A stretch of 64,000 nucleotides of DNA from Streptomyces griseorubiginosus (GTDB taxonomy: Bacteria; Actinomycetota; Actinomycetes; Streptomycetales; Streptomycetaceae): positions 1,229,413 through 1,293,412 of the forward strand of contig NZ_KQ948735.1 of assembly GCF_001514195.1 (NCBI RefSeq), written 5' to 3'. The notes below the pieces were generated by a model that did not search any database, was not told the origin of the DNA, and worked only from the letters and a program-made list of their open reading frames with translations. Positions 24,285 to 33,496 of the stretch are shown piece after piece. The translations under genes were made by a program, and so were the position numbers. The first letter of the stretch is position 1. Each line of letters starts with the position of its first letter.

Positions 24285-25301
24285 TCACACGGCCCTCTTC
24301 GGACCGCCGTACCGGACGCCGAAGGCGAAGGACCGGGTCTGATCGGGTTCGAGGGCGAGGGCTGCGCTGTGCTCGGGGCGGTTGAAGGCGTTGGTCGTTG
24401 TCTCGACGGGTTCGAGGGCGATGGAGGCGCGGCGGTCGCGGGCCAGGGTGTCGCCGGTGAAGACGTGCAGATAGCCGGTGTGCTGCCAGATCCGCAGCTC
24501 CTCGCCGGTCTCCGGGTCGGTCAGGACCGTCTCGATGCGGCCGTCGGGGCCGGGGACGAGGTCGGCGTAGCAGGCGTCGATGACCGCGTCGCCGAGCCGC
24601 CGTGGTGAGCGGAAGTCCATGTCGGGACGGTCGTCCAGGGGGAGCCGGGCGGCCTCGCCGGGCAGCGGGATGAGGGCGGCGTCGGTGCGGATCAGGGTGT
24701 CGGCGGGCACCCGCAGGGTCAGGTCGTCGATGGGGCGGGACAGCGTGAAGTAGGGGTGCCAGCCCGCCGCGTAGGGCGCGGTCGTCCCGCCGACGTTGGT
24801 CGCACCGATCTCGATGCCCACCTCGCGGGCGGTGAACGTGTAGACGACGGTCAGGTCCAGGGCGAAGGGATAGCCGGGGTGGCTGTCCGGCCGGATGCTC
24901 GTGCGCAGGAGCAGCCGGGCCGCGTCGGGGGTCGTGTCGGCTTCGGCGAGGACGAAAGGGGCCTCGCGGGCGAAGCCGTGGTAGATCAGCCGCTCGCCGT
25001 GGGTGCCGGGGAGCAGGTCGTGGTCGCGGCCGCCGTAGCGGTAGCGCCCTTCGGCCACGCGGTTGGGGAAGGGGGCCAGCAGTCCGGCGCGTACGCCGTC
25101 CTGGGCCAGGAGTTCCTTCTCGTCGCGGTAGCCGTCCGTCAGCTCCTTCGGCTCCCCGCCGGCCTCCGGCGTGACCTGCCAGCTCAGCAGCGTCGCTCCG
25201 TACAGGGCGACGACGGCGCGCGGGGAGCCGTCCGGCGCGGAGACGGTGAGGGTGGGTTCGCCGCCGAGGCGGCTCTCGGTGATCCGGTACTCGGCGGTCA
25301 T
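24285..25301 (-). CDS. Aldose 1-epimerase family protein (GalM-like)
   Basis: This 338-residue cytoplasmic protein has the galactose mutarotase fold. The expected residues are visible: first histidine in LIYHGFAREAPF, second in AAGWHPYFTLS, and the general-base glutamate in IALEPVETTTNAFNRPEH. It interconverts sugar anomers after import. It lies 16 nt downstream of the ABC ATPase gene and reads the same way, so it is probably the last gene of the importer operon. Confidence 0.85.
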   Translation of the reverse strand: MTAEYRITESRLGGEPTLTVSAPDGSPRAVVALYGATLLSWQVTPEAGGEPKELTDGYRDEKELLAQDGVRAGLLAPFPNRVAEGRYRYGGRDHDLLPGTHGERLIYHGFAREAPFVLAEADTTPDAARLLLRTSIRPDSHPGYPFALDLTVVYTFTAREVGIEIGATNVGGTTAPYAAGWHPYFTLSRPIDDLTLRVPADTLIRTDAALIPLPGEAARLPLDDRPDMDFRSPRRLGDAVIDACYADLVPGPDGRIETVLTDPETGEELRIWQHTGYLHVFTGDTLARDRRASIALEPVETTTNAFNRPEHSAALALEPDQTRSFAFGVRYGGPKRAV

Positions 25302-25317
25302 TCCCGTCGCGTTCCCT

Positions 25318-26100
25318 TCAGCTCGCCTCGGGGGCGAGCTTCTTCGCGCCCGTCATGATGGCCACCGCGTCCTCCATGGAGTACGCGTCCGGGGTGATGA
25401 CGCCGGCGCAGCCGCCGAGGCGCTGGATGTGGATGCGGTCGGCGACCTCGAACACGTTGGGCATGTTGTGGCTGATGAGGATGACGCCGAGGCCCTGGTC
25501 ACGCAGGTCGCGGACGAGCCGCAGGACCTGGCCGGTCTCGCGGACACCGAGGGCGGCGGTGGGTTCGTCGAGGATGACGACCCGGCCGCCGAAGGCCGCG
25601 GTGCGGGCGACGGCGACCGACTGGCGCTGCCCTCCGGAGAGCGTCTCCACGGCCTGGTTGATGTTCTGGAGGGTGCCGATGCCGAGCCGCTTGATGTGGT
25701 CGGCGGCCTGCTTCTTCATCTCGCCGGTGTCGAGCATGCGGAACACCGAGCCGAGGATCCCCTTGCGGCGGATCTCGCGGGCGAGGAACAGATTGCTCGC
25801 GATGTCCAGGGCGGGCGAGACGGCGAGGGTCTGGTAGACGGTCTCGATGCCGGCGTCGCGGGCGTCCTGGGGCCGCTTGAAGCTGACCTCCTTCCCGTCG
25901 ACCAGGAGGGTTCCCTGGTCCGGGACGAGCGCCCCGGACAGGCACTTGATCAGAGTGGACTTGCCGGCGCCGTTGTCGCCGATGACGGCGAGGACCTCGC
26001 CGGCGTGCAGGGTGAGGTCGACGTCGTTCAGGCCGACGACCCGGCCGAAGACCTTGACCAGGCCCTTGGCCTCGAGAACGGGGGCGGTGGCGGTCGTCAC
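25318..26100 (-). CDS. CUT2 sugar ABC transporter ATP-binding protein (FrcA-like)
   Basis: This 260-residue protein has one complete ATPase domain: Walker A GDNGAGKSTL near residue 40, signature LSGGQRQSVAVAR near 147, Walker B VVILDEPTAALG. Most CUT2 ATPases (RbsA type) are fused doubles of about 500 residues; the single-domain form is typical of FrcA fructose systems. The GTG start overlaps the permease stop by 4 bp. Confidence 0.88.
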   Translation of the reverse strand: MTTATAPVLEAKGLVKVFGRVVGLNDVDLTLHAGEVLAVIGDNGAGKSTLIKCLSGALVPDQGTLLVDGKEVSFKRPQDARDAGIETVYQTLAVSPALDIASNLFLAREIRRKGILGSVFRMLDTGEMKKQAADHIKRLGIGTLQNINQAVETLSGGQRQSVAVARTAAFGGRVVILDEPTAALGVRETGQVLRLVRDLRDQGLGVILISHNMPNVFEVADRIHIQRLGGCAGVITPDAYSMEDAVAIMTGAKKLAPEAS

Positions 26101-27128
26101 GACTTCACACTCCGGATCCACTGGTCGACGGAGACAGCCGCGATCACCAGGATGCCGACTGCGAGGACTTGGTAATTGGGGTCGATCCCGGCCAGCGCGA
26201 GGCCGTTGACGAAGACCTGGACGATCAGCGCGCCGATCAGCGAGCCGAAGACCACCCCGCGTCCGCCGAAGAGGCTGGTGCCACCGATCACGACGGCGGT
26301 GATGGACTGGAGGTTGGCGTTCAGGCCGCTGTTGGGGTCACCGCCGCCGACCCGGCCGACGAGGATCCAGGCGCCCACGGCGATCGCGAAGCCGCCGACC
26401 ATGTAGGCGCTCAGCAGCACCCGGTTGACGGAGATACCGGCCAGCCGCGCGGCCTCGCTGTCGTCGCCGACCGCGTACAGGTGGCGTCCCCAGGCGGTGT
26501 ACCGCAGGGCGTACCCGATCACGACGTACAGGGCGATCATGAGCAGGACGCCGTTGGTCAGGTTGAGCTGGCCCAGCGAGACCGTGTTGGCCGTCCACAT
26601 CAGGATGTTGCCCGGTTGCAGGGCGACCGTCTGGCCCTTGGCGTAGATGAGGGTGATCGCGGTGAAGACGCTGAGGGTGCCGAGGGTGACGATGAAGGGC
26701 GGGAGTTTGACCTTGGTCACCAGCAGGCCGTTGACGGCCTGGGCGGCTATCGCGACGACGGCCCCGGCCAGCAGCGCGAACACGCCGGGCCAGTGGTTGT
26801 CCGCGACGAGCTTCGACATCAGCAGCGAGGAGAGCACCATCACCGCGCCGATCGACAGGTCGATGCCGGCGGTGAGGATGATGACCGTCTGCCCGACGGC
26901 GAGCGAGCCGATGACGGCCACCTGCTGGGCGATCAGCGACAGGTTCTGCAACGCGTAGAAGCGCTCGTTCACCAGGGAGAACACGATGGCGGCGAGCAGG
27001 AGGACGATCGCCGGGCTGAGCGCCGGCTGACGGTGCAGCACCGAGTGGATGCGCTGGCTGGGGGTGGCGGGCCTGTTGAGAAACTCCTCCGCCGGTGCCG
27101 GAGTGGCTTTCTCCACGTGGGTGGTCAC
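26097..27128 (-). CDS. CUT2 sugar ABC transporter permease (FrcC/RbsC-like)
   Basis: This 343-residue protein has about ten membrane helices and the RbsC-family hallmarks ILTAGIDLSIGAVMVLSSLL and LQSITAVVIGGTSLFGGRG. It forms the homodimeric channel of a pentose/hexose importer. The GTG start at 27128 is preceded by AAGGA at 7 nt. A strong hairpin separates it from the binding-protein gene upstream. Confidence 0.88.
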   Translation of the reverse strand: MTTHVEKATPAPAEEFLNRPATPSQRIHSVLHRQPALSPAIVLLLAAIVFSLVNERFYALQNLSLIAQQVAVIGSLAVGQTVIILTAGIDLSIGAVMVLSSLLMSKLVADNHWPGVFALLAGAVVAIAAQAVNGLLVTKVKLPPFIVTLGTLSVFTAITLIYAKGQTVALQPGNILMWTANTVSLGQLNLTNGVLLMIALYVVIGYALRYTAWGRHLYAVGDDSEAARLAGISVNRVLLSAYMVGGFAIAVGAWILVGRVGGGDPNSGLNANLQSITAVVIGGTSLFGGRGVVFGSLIGALIVQVFVNGLALAGIDPNYQVLAVGILVIAAVSVDQWIRSVKS

Positions 27129-27177
27129 AGGGGGTCCTTCCGGTGTTTTCCCTGGTACGGACTGATGAGCGGGGGGC

Positions 27178-27205
27178 GGTGCGGCACCGTCACCGGTGCC
27201 GCACC
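27178..27205 (-). promoter_or_regulatory. Intercistronic hairpin after the binding-protein gene
   Basis: GGTGCGGCACCG and its perfect complement form a 12-bp stem with a 4-nt loop just after the substrate-binding gene. Such hairpins commonly let the binding protein be made in excess of the permease by stabilising the mRNA end or partly ending transcription. Confidence 0.6.
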
Positions 27206-27214
27206 CGCGGGGTG

Positions 27215-28342
27215 TCAGCTGCCCCAGCAGGCGGAGGCGGCCTGGGAGGGGGACTGCACGGTCAGTCCGTCGAGGGACTTGGCGGCGACGAGGGCCGTGC
27301 CGGTGTCGTAGAACGACTTGCCGTTGGTGACGGAGGGCTTGCTGCCGCCGCGGGCCAGCTTGGCGATCGAGCTGACGCCGAGGGCGGCCATCTTGCCCGG
27401 GTACTGCACCGCGTCGGCCGCGAACTCGCCGCTGGTGACGTTCTTCAGGCCGGAGCAGCTGCCGTCGATCGCGAAGATCGCGGCCTGCTTCTCCTTGCCG
27501 GCCGCCTTGAGCGCGTTGTACGCGCCCTCACCGGCGGGCTCGTTGATCGCGTAGACGACGTTGATGTCCGGGTTGGCGGACAGGCAGTTCTCCATCGCGG
27601 TGCGGCCGCCGTCGATGGCGCCCTGGGTGGGCTGGTGACAGACGACCTTGTACGTGCCGCCCTTGCCGCCGGTGTACTTGCCGGACTTGGCCTCCTTGCC
27701 GTTCTCGGTCTTGCTGCCGGGGTCGATCCCCATGCCCTCCAGGAAGCCGTGGTCGCGGTTGATGTCCACGGAGACGACCTGGTTGTTGAACAGGTCGAGC
27801 ATGGCGATGACGGCCGGCTTGCCGTTCAGGGAGGCCGCCGCGTACTGGCCGATGAGCTTGCCGGCCTGCTCGTTGTCGGTGGCGTAGGTGATGTCCGCGG
27901 TGCTCGCCGGGTTGGGCGCGGTGTCGAGGGCGATCACGAAGAGACCGGCCTGCTTGGCGCGGCCGAGGGCGGCGTTCACGGCGTCGCCGTTGGTGGTGAT
28001 GAGGATGCCCTTGTCGCCCCGCGATATCGCGTTGTCGATGGCGGTGATCTGGGTCTGGGTGTCGCCGTCGCTGGTGCCCGCGGCCACCGTGAGACTCACG
28101 TTGTCCTTGCCGGCCTGGGCCTTGGCGTCCTTCTCCATGCTCACGAAGTAGGGGTTGGAGAGGGTCTTCAGGATCAGCGAGACCCCGACCTTGCCGCCCC
28201 CGCCCGAGCCGGACGCGGAGGAGCTGGAGTCGGAGGAGCCGCAGGCCGCGAGCGTGGCGCCGAGGCACACCGTGACGCCGATCGCTGCCGCCCGGCTGCG
28301 CCGGCTCCGGCGGCTCGACATCTGGCTGGTGGAGAGGTTCAT
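27215..28342 (-). CDS. CUT2 sugar-binding lipoprotein (FrcB-like)
   Basis: This 375-residue lipoprotein has a signal peptide and lipobox ending LAACGSS, a Ser/Gly linker, and a type I periplasmic-binding fold (KTLSNPYFVSMEKDAKAQAG, YATDNEQAGKLIGQYAAAS, PDINVVYAINEPAGEGAYNA). It captures a monosaccharide outside the membrane for the permease downstream. Fructose is the likely substrate from the fructokinase-type and GH32 neighbours (inference). The ATG at 28342 precedes a regular signal; an open frame upstream is not needed. Confidence 0.87.
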   Translation of the reverse strand: MNLSTSQMSSRRSRRSRAAAIGVTVCLGATLAACGSSDSSSSASGSGGGGKVGVSLILKTLSNPYFVSMEKDAKAQAGKDNVSLTVAAGTSDGDTQTQITAIDNAISRGDKGILITTNGDAVNAALGRAKQAGLFVIALDTAPNPASTADITYATDNEQAGKLIGQYAAASLNGKPAVIAMLDLFNNQVVSVDINRDHGFLEGMGIDPGSKTENGKEAKSGKYTGGKGGTYKVVCHQPTQGAIDGGRTAMENCLSANPDINVVYAINEPAGEGAYNALKAAGKEKQAAIFAIDGSCSGLKNVTSGEFAADAVQYPGKMAALGVSSIAKLARGGSKPSVTNGKSFYDTGTALVAAKSLDGLTVQSPSQAASACWGS

Positions 28343-28380
28343 GGCGTGATCCCTTTCGGTGCCGTCCCTTGGCCGACGCT

Positions 28381-28395
28381 GAGACAACGTTGACT
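28381..28395. promoter_or_regulatory. LacI-type operator, copy 1 (binding-protein side)
   Basis: GAGACAACGTTGACT contains the palindrome CAACGTTG and matches 14 of 15 bases of a second copy at 28483. It lies 39 bp upstream of the binding-protein start in the divergent gap. Confidence 0.5.
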
Positions 28396-28482
28396 GGGCG
28401 AGATACTGGGCCTCTATGGACGGAGGCGTCAAGAGGCTGGTAGACATGCGTCCGCAACGAGTAGGTAACGCGAATCCGGTTG

Positions 28483-28497
28483 GAGACAACGATGACT
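28483..28497. promoter_or_regulatory. LacI-type operator, copy 2, covering the lacI start codon
   Basis: GAGACAACGATGACT repeats the copy at 28381 but includes the ATG of the lacI gene itself. A repressor bound to both copies could loop the divergent promoter region and block its own gene. Confidence 0.45.
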
Positions 28498-29550
28498 CAG
28501 GGCGAGGCGCCGGCCCGGTCCACCCGCAGCCGCCCCACCATGCGTGAGGTCGCGGCGCTGGCCGGAGTCGCCATCAAGACCGTCTCGCGGGTGTTCAACG
28601 GCGTCCCCACCGTCGATCCGGCGATCGTCACCCGGGTCCGCGAGGCCGCCGACCAACTGGGCTACCGGCCCAACCTCACGGCGAGCAGTCTGCGCCGCGG
28701 GGACGGTCGTACGGCCACCATCGGCATGCTCGTCGAGGACGCCGCGAACCCCTTCTCGGCCGCCCTGACCCGCACCGTGGAGAACGTGGCCCGGGCCCGC
28801 GGAGTGCTGGTCCTCGTCGGCAGCCTGGACGAGGACCCGGCCCGGGAGCGGGAGTTGGCCCAGGCGCTGGTCGACCGCCGGGTCGACGGACTGGTGATCG
28901 TCCCGGCCGGCCGGGACCAGAGCTACCTGATCAACGAACAGCGCACCGGTACCCGGATGGTCTTCGTCGACCGCGAGGCCGGCCTCCTCGACGCGGACGC
29001 GGTCGTCTCCGACAACCGGCAGGGCGCCCTCACCGCCGTCGAGCACCTGATCAAGGCGGGCCACCGCCGGATCGCCTACCTCGGTGACCGCCCCACCATC
29101 CCGACCGCCGCCCAGCGTTTCGACGGCTACCGGCACGCGCTGGAGGTCGCGCACCTCCCCTACGACGAGGCGATCGTCCAGCAGGTCCCGGCAGGCGAGG
29201 AGGCCGCCGTGGCCGCCACGAAGCGGCTGCTGGAGCTGCCGGACCCGCCCACGGCACTGTTCACCAGCCAGAACCTGGTCACCATAGGAGCCCTGCGTGC
29301 CCTGCGCGCCCTCGGACTCCAGGACACCGTCGCCCAGGTCGGCTTCGACGACTTCCCGCTGGCCGACATCCTCAACCCGGGCATCTCCGTCATCGCCCAG
29401 GACGTCGAGGAGGTGGGCAGGAGGGCCGCCGAAATGCTCTTCCACCGTCTCGACGGCGACGAGTCGCCCACCCGCACCGTCACCGTGCCGACCCGGCTGA
29501 TCGAGCGGGGCTCCGGCGAGATCACGGCCGGAGGACCCCGCCATGACTGA
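28492..29550 (+). CDS. LacI-family repressor of the fructose locus
   Basis: This 352-residue LacI protein has its helix-turn-helix at residues about 18-65 (TMREVAALAGVAIKTVSRVF) and a sugar-binding core (GMLVEDAANPFSAALTRTVE, GHRRIAYLGDRPTIPTAAQR). The ATG at 28492 has GGAG 6 nt upstream. It is divergent from the importer and overlaps the kinase gene by 8 bp. It is clearly paralogous to the LacI at 33510 (shared LTASSLRR, DAANPFSAAL, DDxPxADxLxPGISVIAQD). Confidence 0.88.
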   Translation: MTQGEAPARSTRSRPTMREVAALAGVAIKTVSRVFNGVPTVDPAIVTRVREAADQLGYRPNLTASSLRRGDGRTATIGMLVEDAANPFSAALTRTVENVARARGVLVLVGSLDEDPARERELAQALVDRRVDGLVIVPAGRDQSYLINEQRTGTRMVFVDREAGLLDADAVVSDNRQGALTAVEHLIKAGHRRIAYLGDRPTIPTAAQRFDGYRHALEVAHLPYDEAIVQQVPAGEEAAVAATKRLLELPDPPTALFTSQNLVTIGALRALRALGLQDTVAQVGFDDFPLADILNPGISVIAQDVEEVGRRAAEMLFHRLDGDESPTRTVTVPTRLIERGSGEITAGGPRHD

Positions 29551-30583
29551 CGCCGCCCACGTCCCCGCCCAGCCTCCGGCCGTGACCGTGATCGGCGAGG
29601 CGCTCATCGACCTCGTCCAGCTCGACGCCCCCGGCGACTACCGCGCCCGGCCCGGCGGCAGCCCCTTCAACGTCGCCATCGGCCTCGCCCGGCTCGGCCA
29701 CCGCACCGCGCTCATGGCACGGCTCGCCGACAACACCTTCGGCCGGCTGCTGCGCACGCACGCCGCCGCCGAGGGCGTCGACCTGACGTACGCCCCCCGG
29801 GCCGGCGAGCCCACCACGCTCGCCGTGGTCTCCATGGACCCGCAGGGGCGGGCCAGTTACGACTTCTACCTGGACCACACCGCCGACTGGCAGTGGACCG
29901 AGGCGGAGACGGCCCTCGCCCCGCGGGACACCGCCGTCCTGCACTTCGGCTCGGTCGCCTCCTGGACGCCCCCGGCCGAGGAGCACGTCCACGCCGTGGC
30001 CCGGCGCCTGCGCGCCACGGGCACGACACTGATCAGCTACGACCCCAACGTGCGCCCCGCCCTCCTAGGTGACCCGGAGCGCGGCAGGCAGGCCGTCGAA
30101 CGCGGCGTCGCCGCCGCCCACCTCGTCAAGGCCAGCCGCGAGGACGTGGAGTGGCTGTACCCGGACACCCCGATCGAGGAGATCGCCGCGCGCTGGCTGG
30201 AGCTGGGCGCGCTGCTGGTCGTCGTCACCGACGGCCCCGACGGCGCCCACGTCTTCCGTGCCGGTGCGGAGAGCCTGAGCCGTCCCGGCCGCCGGGTGGC
30301 GGTGGTCGACACCGTCGGCGCGGGCGACGCGTTCACCGCGGGACTCCTCGGCTCACTGATCCGCCACCGACTGCACACCCCGACGGCGCTCGCCACGGCC
30401 GACCCGGGCGTCCTGCGGATCGCCGTGGACGACGCGGTCCTGCTGTCCGCCCTGACCTGCGAACGCCAGGGCGCCGACCCGCCCACCGCACGACCGCGTC
30501 CCGCGCTGCTCGCCCAGGCGCCGCTGGAGGCGACGGACCTCACGTTCGCCGACGGCGACCGGCGTGTGACCGCGGGGTTGTGA
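29543..30583 (+). CDS. PfkB-family sugar kinase (fructokinase-like)
   Basis: This 346-residue ribokinase-fold kinase carries both PfkB signatures: the N-terminal RPGGSPFNVAIGLARLG and the C-terminal VDTVGAGDAFTAGLLGSL with the catalytic aspartate. It should phosphorylate the imported sugar with ATP, most likely fructose given the GH32 enzyme and importer next door. The ATG has GGAGGA 7 nt upstream and the gene overlaps lacI by 8 bp, so regulator and kinase are coexpressed. Confidence 0.87.
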   Translation: MTDAAHVPAQPPAVTVIGEALIDLVQLDAPGDYRARPGGSPFNVAIGLARLGHRTALMARLADNTFGRLLRTHAAAEGVDLTYAPRAGEPTTLAVVSMDPQGRASYDFYLDHTADWQWTEAETALAPRDTAVLHFGSVASWTPPAEEHVHAVARRLRATGTTLISYDPNVRPALLGDPERGRQAVERGVAAAHLVKASREDVEWLYPDTPIEEIAARWLELGALLVVVTDGPDGAHVFRAGAESLSRPGRRVAVVDTVGAGDAFTAGLLGSLIRHRLHTPTALATADPGVLRIAVDDAVLLSALTCERQGADPPTARPRPALLAQAPLEATDLTFADGDRRVTAGL

Positions 30584-30608
30584 GGGCGGCTGCCGAGGCG
30601 GCGGGCCG

Positions 30609-30647
30609 GGGGTGTCGCCAGGTGCTCCCGGCGCCTCGCAACACCCC
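30609..30647. terminator. Possible terminator between kinase and GH32 genes
   Basis: GGGGTGT and ACACCCC, with an inner CGCC/GGCG pair, form an interrupted hairpin in the 76-bp gap between the convergent genes. Confidence 0.45.
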
Positions 30648-30659
30648 TGACCCGGCAGG

Positions 30660-33209
30660 TCACTTCCAGATGGACGCCAGCTGCCACGCCTTCAACTGGT
30701 CCAGTTTCGCCGTGCCGTTGTCCGCGAAGACACCGATGCCGGTACTGGACGGATCCGGGAAGATCTGGTCGGTGAGGACCACCTGCTCGCCGGAGGCGTT
30801 CTCGGCGTAGACCTCCACCGAGGAGTTGTCGACGAGGAGATGCAGCTTCAGGGGCTTGCCGCCGAGGGCCAACGGGGCGCGCTCGGTGCCGGCGAAGGTC
30901 GGGTCGAAGTCCGTCGCTCCCGAGGCGGTGCGGTCCAGGTAGACCTCGCCGGTGGTGGTGTCGTAGCCGATCCGGGTGCGCTGGGCGCCGCCGGTGCGTA
31001 CGTCGAGGCCGAAGCGTTCGGCGGTGCCGGGGGTGAGCGTGGCGTCGAGTTCCACGGTGCCGCCGCGCACCCCGAGTTGCCTGGTGGTGCTGGTGACCGT
31101 CGTGGCCGGGATGCTCGTGGCGGCCCCGCGCAGTGTCCTCAGCTCGCCGACGGGCTGCTGGACCAGCTGGATCCTGCCGCCGATGGTCTTCAGGGAGAGC
31201 TGACGGGGGAAGGTGTCGGCGCTGCGCCACGGGCTGGTGGGGATGGCCTGCCCGTAGTTCCAGTTGTTCATCCAGGCGATCATGACGCGCCGGCCGTCCG
31301 GAGCGTCGGTGAAGCTGTTGGCGGCGTAGAAGTCCTGGCCGTAGTCCAGCCAGTGGGCGCGCTGGAGGACGGACCGGGCGGGTGCCGCGGCGACGGTGAA
31401 GTCGTCCGCGAGGACGTGTCCCCAGCCGCCCGTGTTGGCGTCGACGATCTGGATCCGGACCTTCCTGCCCTTGTAGGCGCTGGTGTTGAAGGAGGCCCAG
31501 TCGAGGTTCTCGGAGTCGGACCCGGTGGCGCTCTGCACGACCTTGCCGTCCACGAGCAGGTTGACGCCGGTCTCGGCGGACCGCGGCTGGGCCTGGGTGT
31601 CGGAGAGGACCACCTGGTCGAGGTTGATGTGGCCCCAGCCGCCGGTGTTGGCGTCCACGACCCTGATCCGGGCCTGCCGGCCCTGGAGGTCGGACAGGTC
31701 CCAGGATGACCAGTCCATGGCCTCGGTGTTGCTGCCCGTGGCCGAGCGGACCACCTTGCCGTCGACGAGGAGTTCGACGGCCGTGGGGGACCCGGAGCTG
31801 ACGCCGTGGTAGCCACCGCCGACGAGGAAGTCCAGGTACTTCTTGTCGATCGTGAAGGCCGGTGAGGTGAGGGTGCCGGTGGACGCGTCCCCGTTCACGA
31901 AGCTGTTGACGAGGCCGTGGCCCAGATAGCCGGAGACCTGCTGCTGGCCGGGGAGGGTGCCCTGGGCCGGTCCGGTGCCGAAGGCGTCGCCGGTGGCGGT
32001 CCAGTCGCCGATGGGGCTGGAGTAGGTGCCGCCCTCGAAGTCGGCGAGCGTCTCGCCGGTCGGCATGGGCTGGGCGTCCAGGACGGAACCGGGCCGGTAG
32101 GGGTGCTTGCCGCCGCCGACCCGGAAGTTGACGTAGTCGCCGGTGACGGTGAACTCGGGCGACGTCAGCGTGCCGGTGGCGGCGTCCCCGCCGTGGAAGC
32201 TGTCGGCGAACGCCCGGCCGCCGAAGCCGGTCACCGGGCTCTGGCCGTCCAGGGCGCCCGTCGCCGGGCCGCTGCCGAACGCGCTGCCGGAAGCAGTCCA
32301 GTCCCCGAACGAACCGGACTCGAAGTCCTGAAGGGCGGTACCGGACGGGGCGGTGTACGGCCCGCTGTCGTCGGCGGTGAACTTCGTGCCGTCGAAGTCG
32401 CCGACGAAGTACTGGGCGCCCGAACCGCCCGCGATGGCACCGGGGTTGAGGTTGACCGCCAGCACCCACTTGGTCTTCTTCGCGTCGCCGTCCACGGGCA
32501 GCGGGAACAGGTCGGGGCACTCCCACACCCCGCCGGTCGCGCCGGCCGGGCCGAAGTCGCTCAGATGGCTCCAGTGCTTGAGGTCGGCCGAGCTGTAGAA
32601 GGAGATCCTGTGCTGGTCGGAGAGGGCCACGGCCATCAGCCAGCTGCGGGTGGGCGCGTACCAGAACACCTTCGGGTCGCGGAACTCGGTCGAGCCGAGG
32701 TCGAGGACCGGGTTGCCGGAGTACTTCGTCCAGGTGGTGCCGCCGTCGGTGCTGTAGGCCAGGGACTGCCGCTGGACGCCGTTCGACTTCACCAGGCTGG
32801 TGTAGACGGCGACCAGCGGGGGGTTCTTGGCGGTGCCGAATCCGGTGGTGTTGTTCCTGTCCAGCACCACGCTGCCGGAGAAGACCATCTCGTCGGCGTC
32901 CTGCGGGATGGCGACCGGGAGTTCCTTCCAGTGCACCAGGTCGGTGCTGACCGCGTGGCCCCAGGACATGTTGCCCCAGGTGTCGCCCGACGGGTTGTAC
33001 TGGAAGAACAGGTGGTAGCGGCCCTTGTAGTAGATCAGGCCGTTGGGATCGTTCATCCAGTTCTGGGCCGGGGTGAAGTGGAACTGGGGCCGGTAGGGCT
33101 CCTGGTGGAGCGGGGCGGCGGAGGCCGGGGGCGCGACGATCAGGCCGAGGCCGGACAGGGCGGCCAGCGCGGTGAGCAGTCTGCGGCGCGGACGAGGCGA
33201 TCGGGACAT
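30660..33209 (-). CDS. Secreted GH32 fructanase (levanase/inulinase type) with nested inserted domains
   Basis: This 849-residue secreted enzyme (signal to about residue 31) has a GH32 propeller: nucleophile D54 in WMNDPNG, transition-state stabiliser D178 in FRDP, acid/base E230 in WECPDLF. Residues about 287-608 interrupt the propeller, and WLDYGQDFYAANSF then resumes it, followed by the C-terminal beta-sandwich. The insert is one domain split by a second copy of itself: DFESG...FRVGGGKH (293-369), a full copy DFEGG...VVLSD (389-536), then LLVDGKVV...DDFTV (550-606). It should release fructose for the adjacent importer. AAGGAG is 5 nt before the ATG. Confidence 0.9.
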   Translation of the reverse strand: MSRSPRPRRRLLTALAALSGLGLIVAPPASAAPLHQEPYRPQFHFTPAQNWMNDPNGLIYYKGRYHLFFQYNPSGDTWGNMSWGHAVSTDLVHWKELPVAIPQDADEMVFSGSVVLDRNNTTGFGTAKNPPLVAVYTSLVKSNGVQRQSLAYSTDGGTTWTKYSGNPVLDLGSTEFRDPKVFWYAPTRSWLMAVALSDQHRISFYSSADLKHWSHLSDFGPAGATGGVWECPDLFPLPVDGDAKKTKWVLAVNLNPGAIAGGSGAQYFVGDFDGTKFTADDSGPYTAPSGTALQDFESGSFGDWTASGSAFGSGPATGALDGQSPVTGFGGRAFADSFHGGDAATGTLTSPEFTVTGDYVNFRVGGGKHPYRPGSVLDAQPMPTGETLADFEGGTYSSPIGDWTATGDAFGTGPAQGTLPGQQQVSGYLGHGLVNSFVNGDASTGTLTSPAFTIDKKYLDFLVGGGYHGVSSGSPTAVELLVDGKVVRSATGSNTEAMDWSSWDLSDLQGRQARIRVVDANTGGWGHINLDQVVLSDTQAQPRSAETGVNLLVDGKVVQSATGSDSENLDWASFNTSAYKGRKVRIQIVDANTGGWGHVLADDFTVAAAPARSVLQRAHWLDYGQDFYAANSFTDAPDGRRVMIAWMNNWNYGQAIPTSPWRSADTFPRQLSLKTIGGRIQLVQQPVGELRTLRGAATSIPATTVTSTTRQLGVRGGTVELDATLTPGTAERFGLDVRTGGAQRTRIGYDTTTGEVYLDRTASGATDFDPTFAGTERAPLALGGKPLKLHLLVDNSSVEVYAENASGEQVVLTDQIFPDPSSTGIGVFADNGTAKLDQLKAWQLASIWK

Positions 33210-33390
33210 GGTGCTCCTTACGGGCAGGCGGGTGCGGCGCGGCCGTGGGGACCGGCCCGCGTCAGGTGTGGGTGCGGGTGCGGGGCGGGCAAGGGCGGGG
33301 GCAGGGTTCCGCCCGGCCTCGTCCAAGGCCGTGGGCGAGCCCGCCCGGCACGGGGGAGCGCGGCTTCGAGGTGCTTCCAGCCGAGGTCTG

Positions 33391-33410
33391 GAAACGTTTC
33401 GCCGAAACGT
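33391..33410. promoter_or_regulatory. LacI-type operator between GH32 and lacI genes
   Basis: GAAACGTTTC (33391-33400) is a perfect 10-bp palindrome of the LacI/GalR kind, followed by the half-site GAAACGTA (33403-33410). It lies in the 300-bp divergent gap, upstream of both genes. I see no other clear signal in the G-rich remainder of that gap. Confidence 0.6.
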
Positions 33411-33496
33411 ACGACCGCGGTAACCCGGTGTCCAGACTCTGGGCAGCAAATAGCTTCCGTGTGAGGATGGGGCCGGGCTGTCAGGAGCCGTGACCC

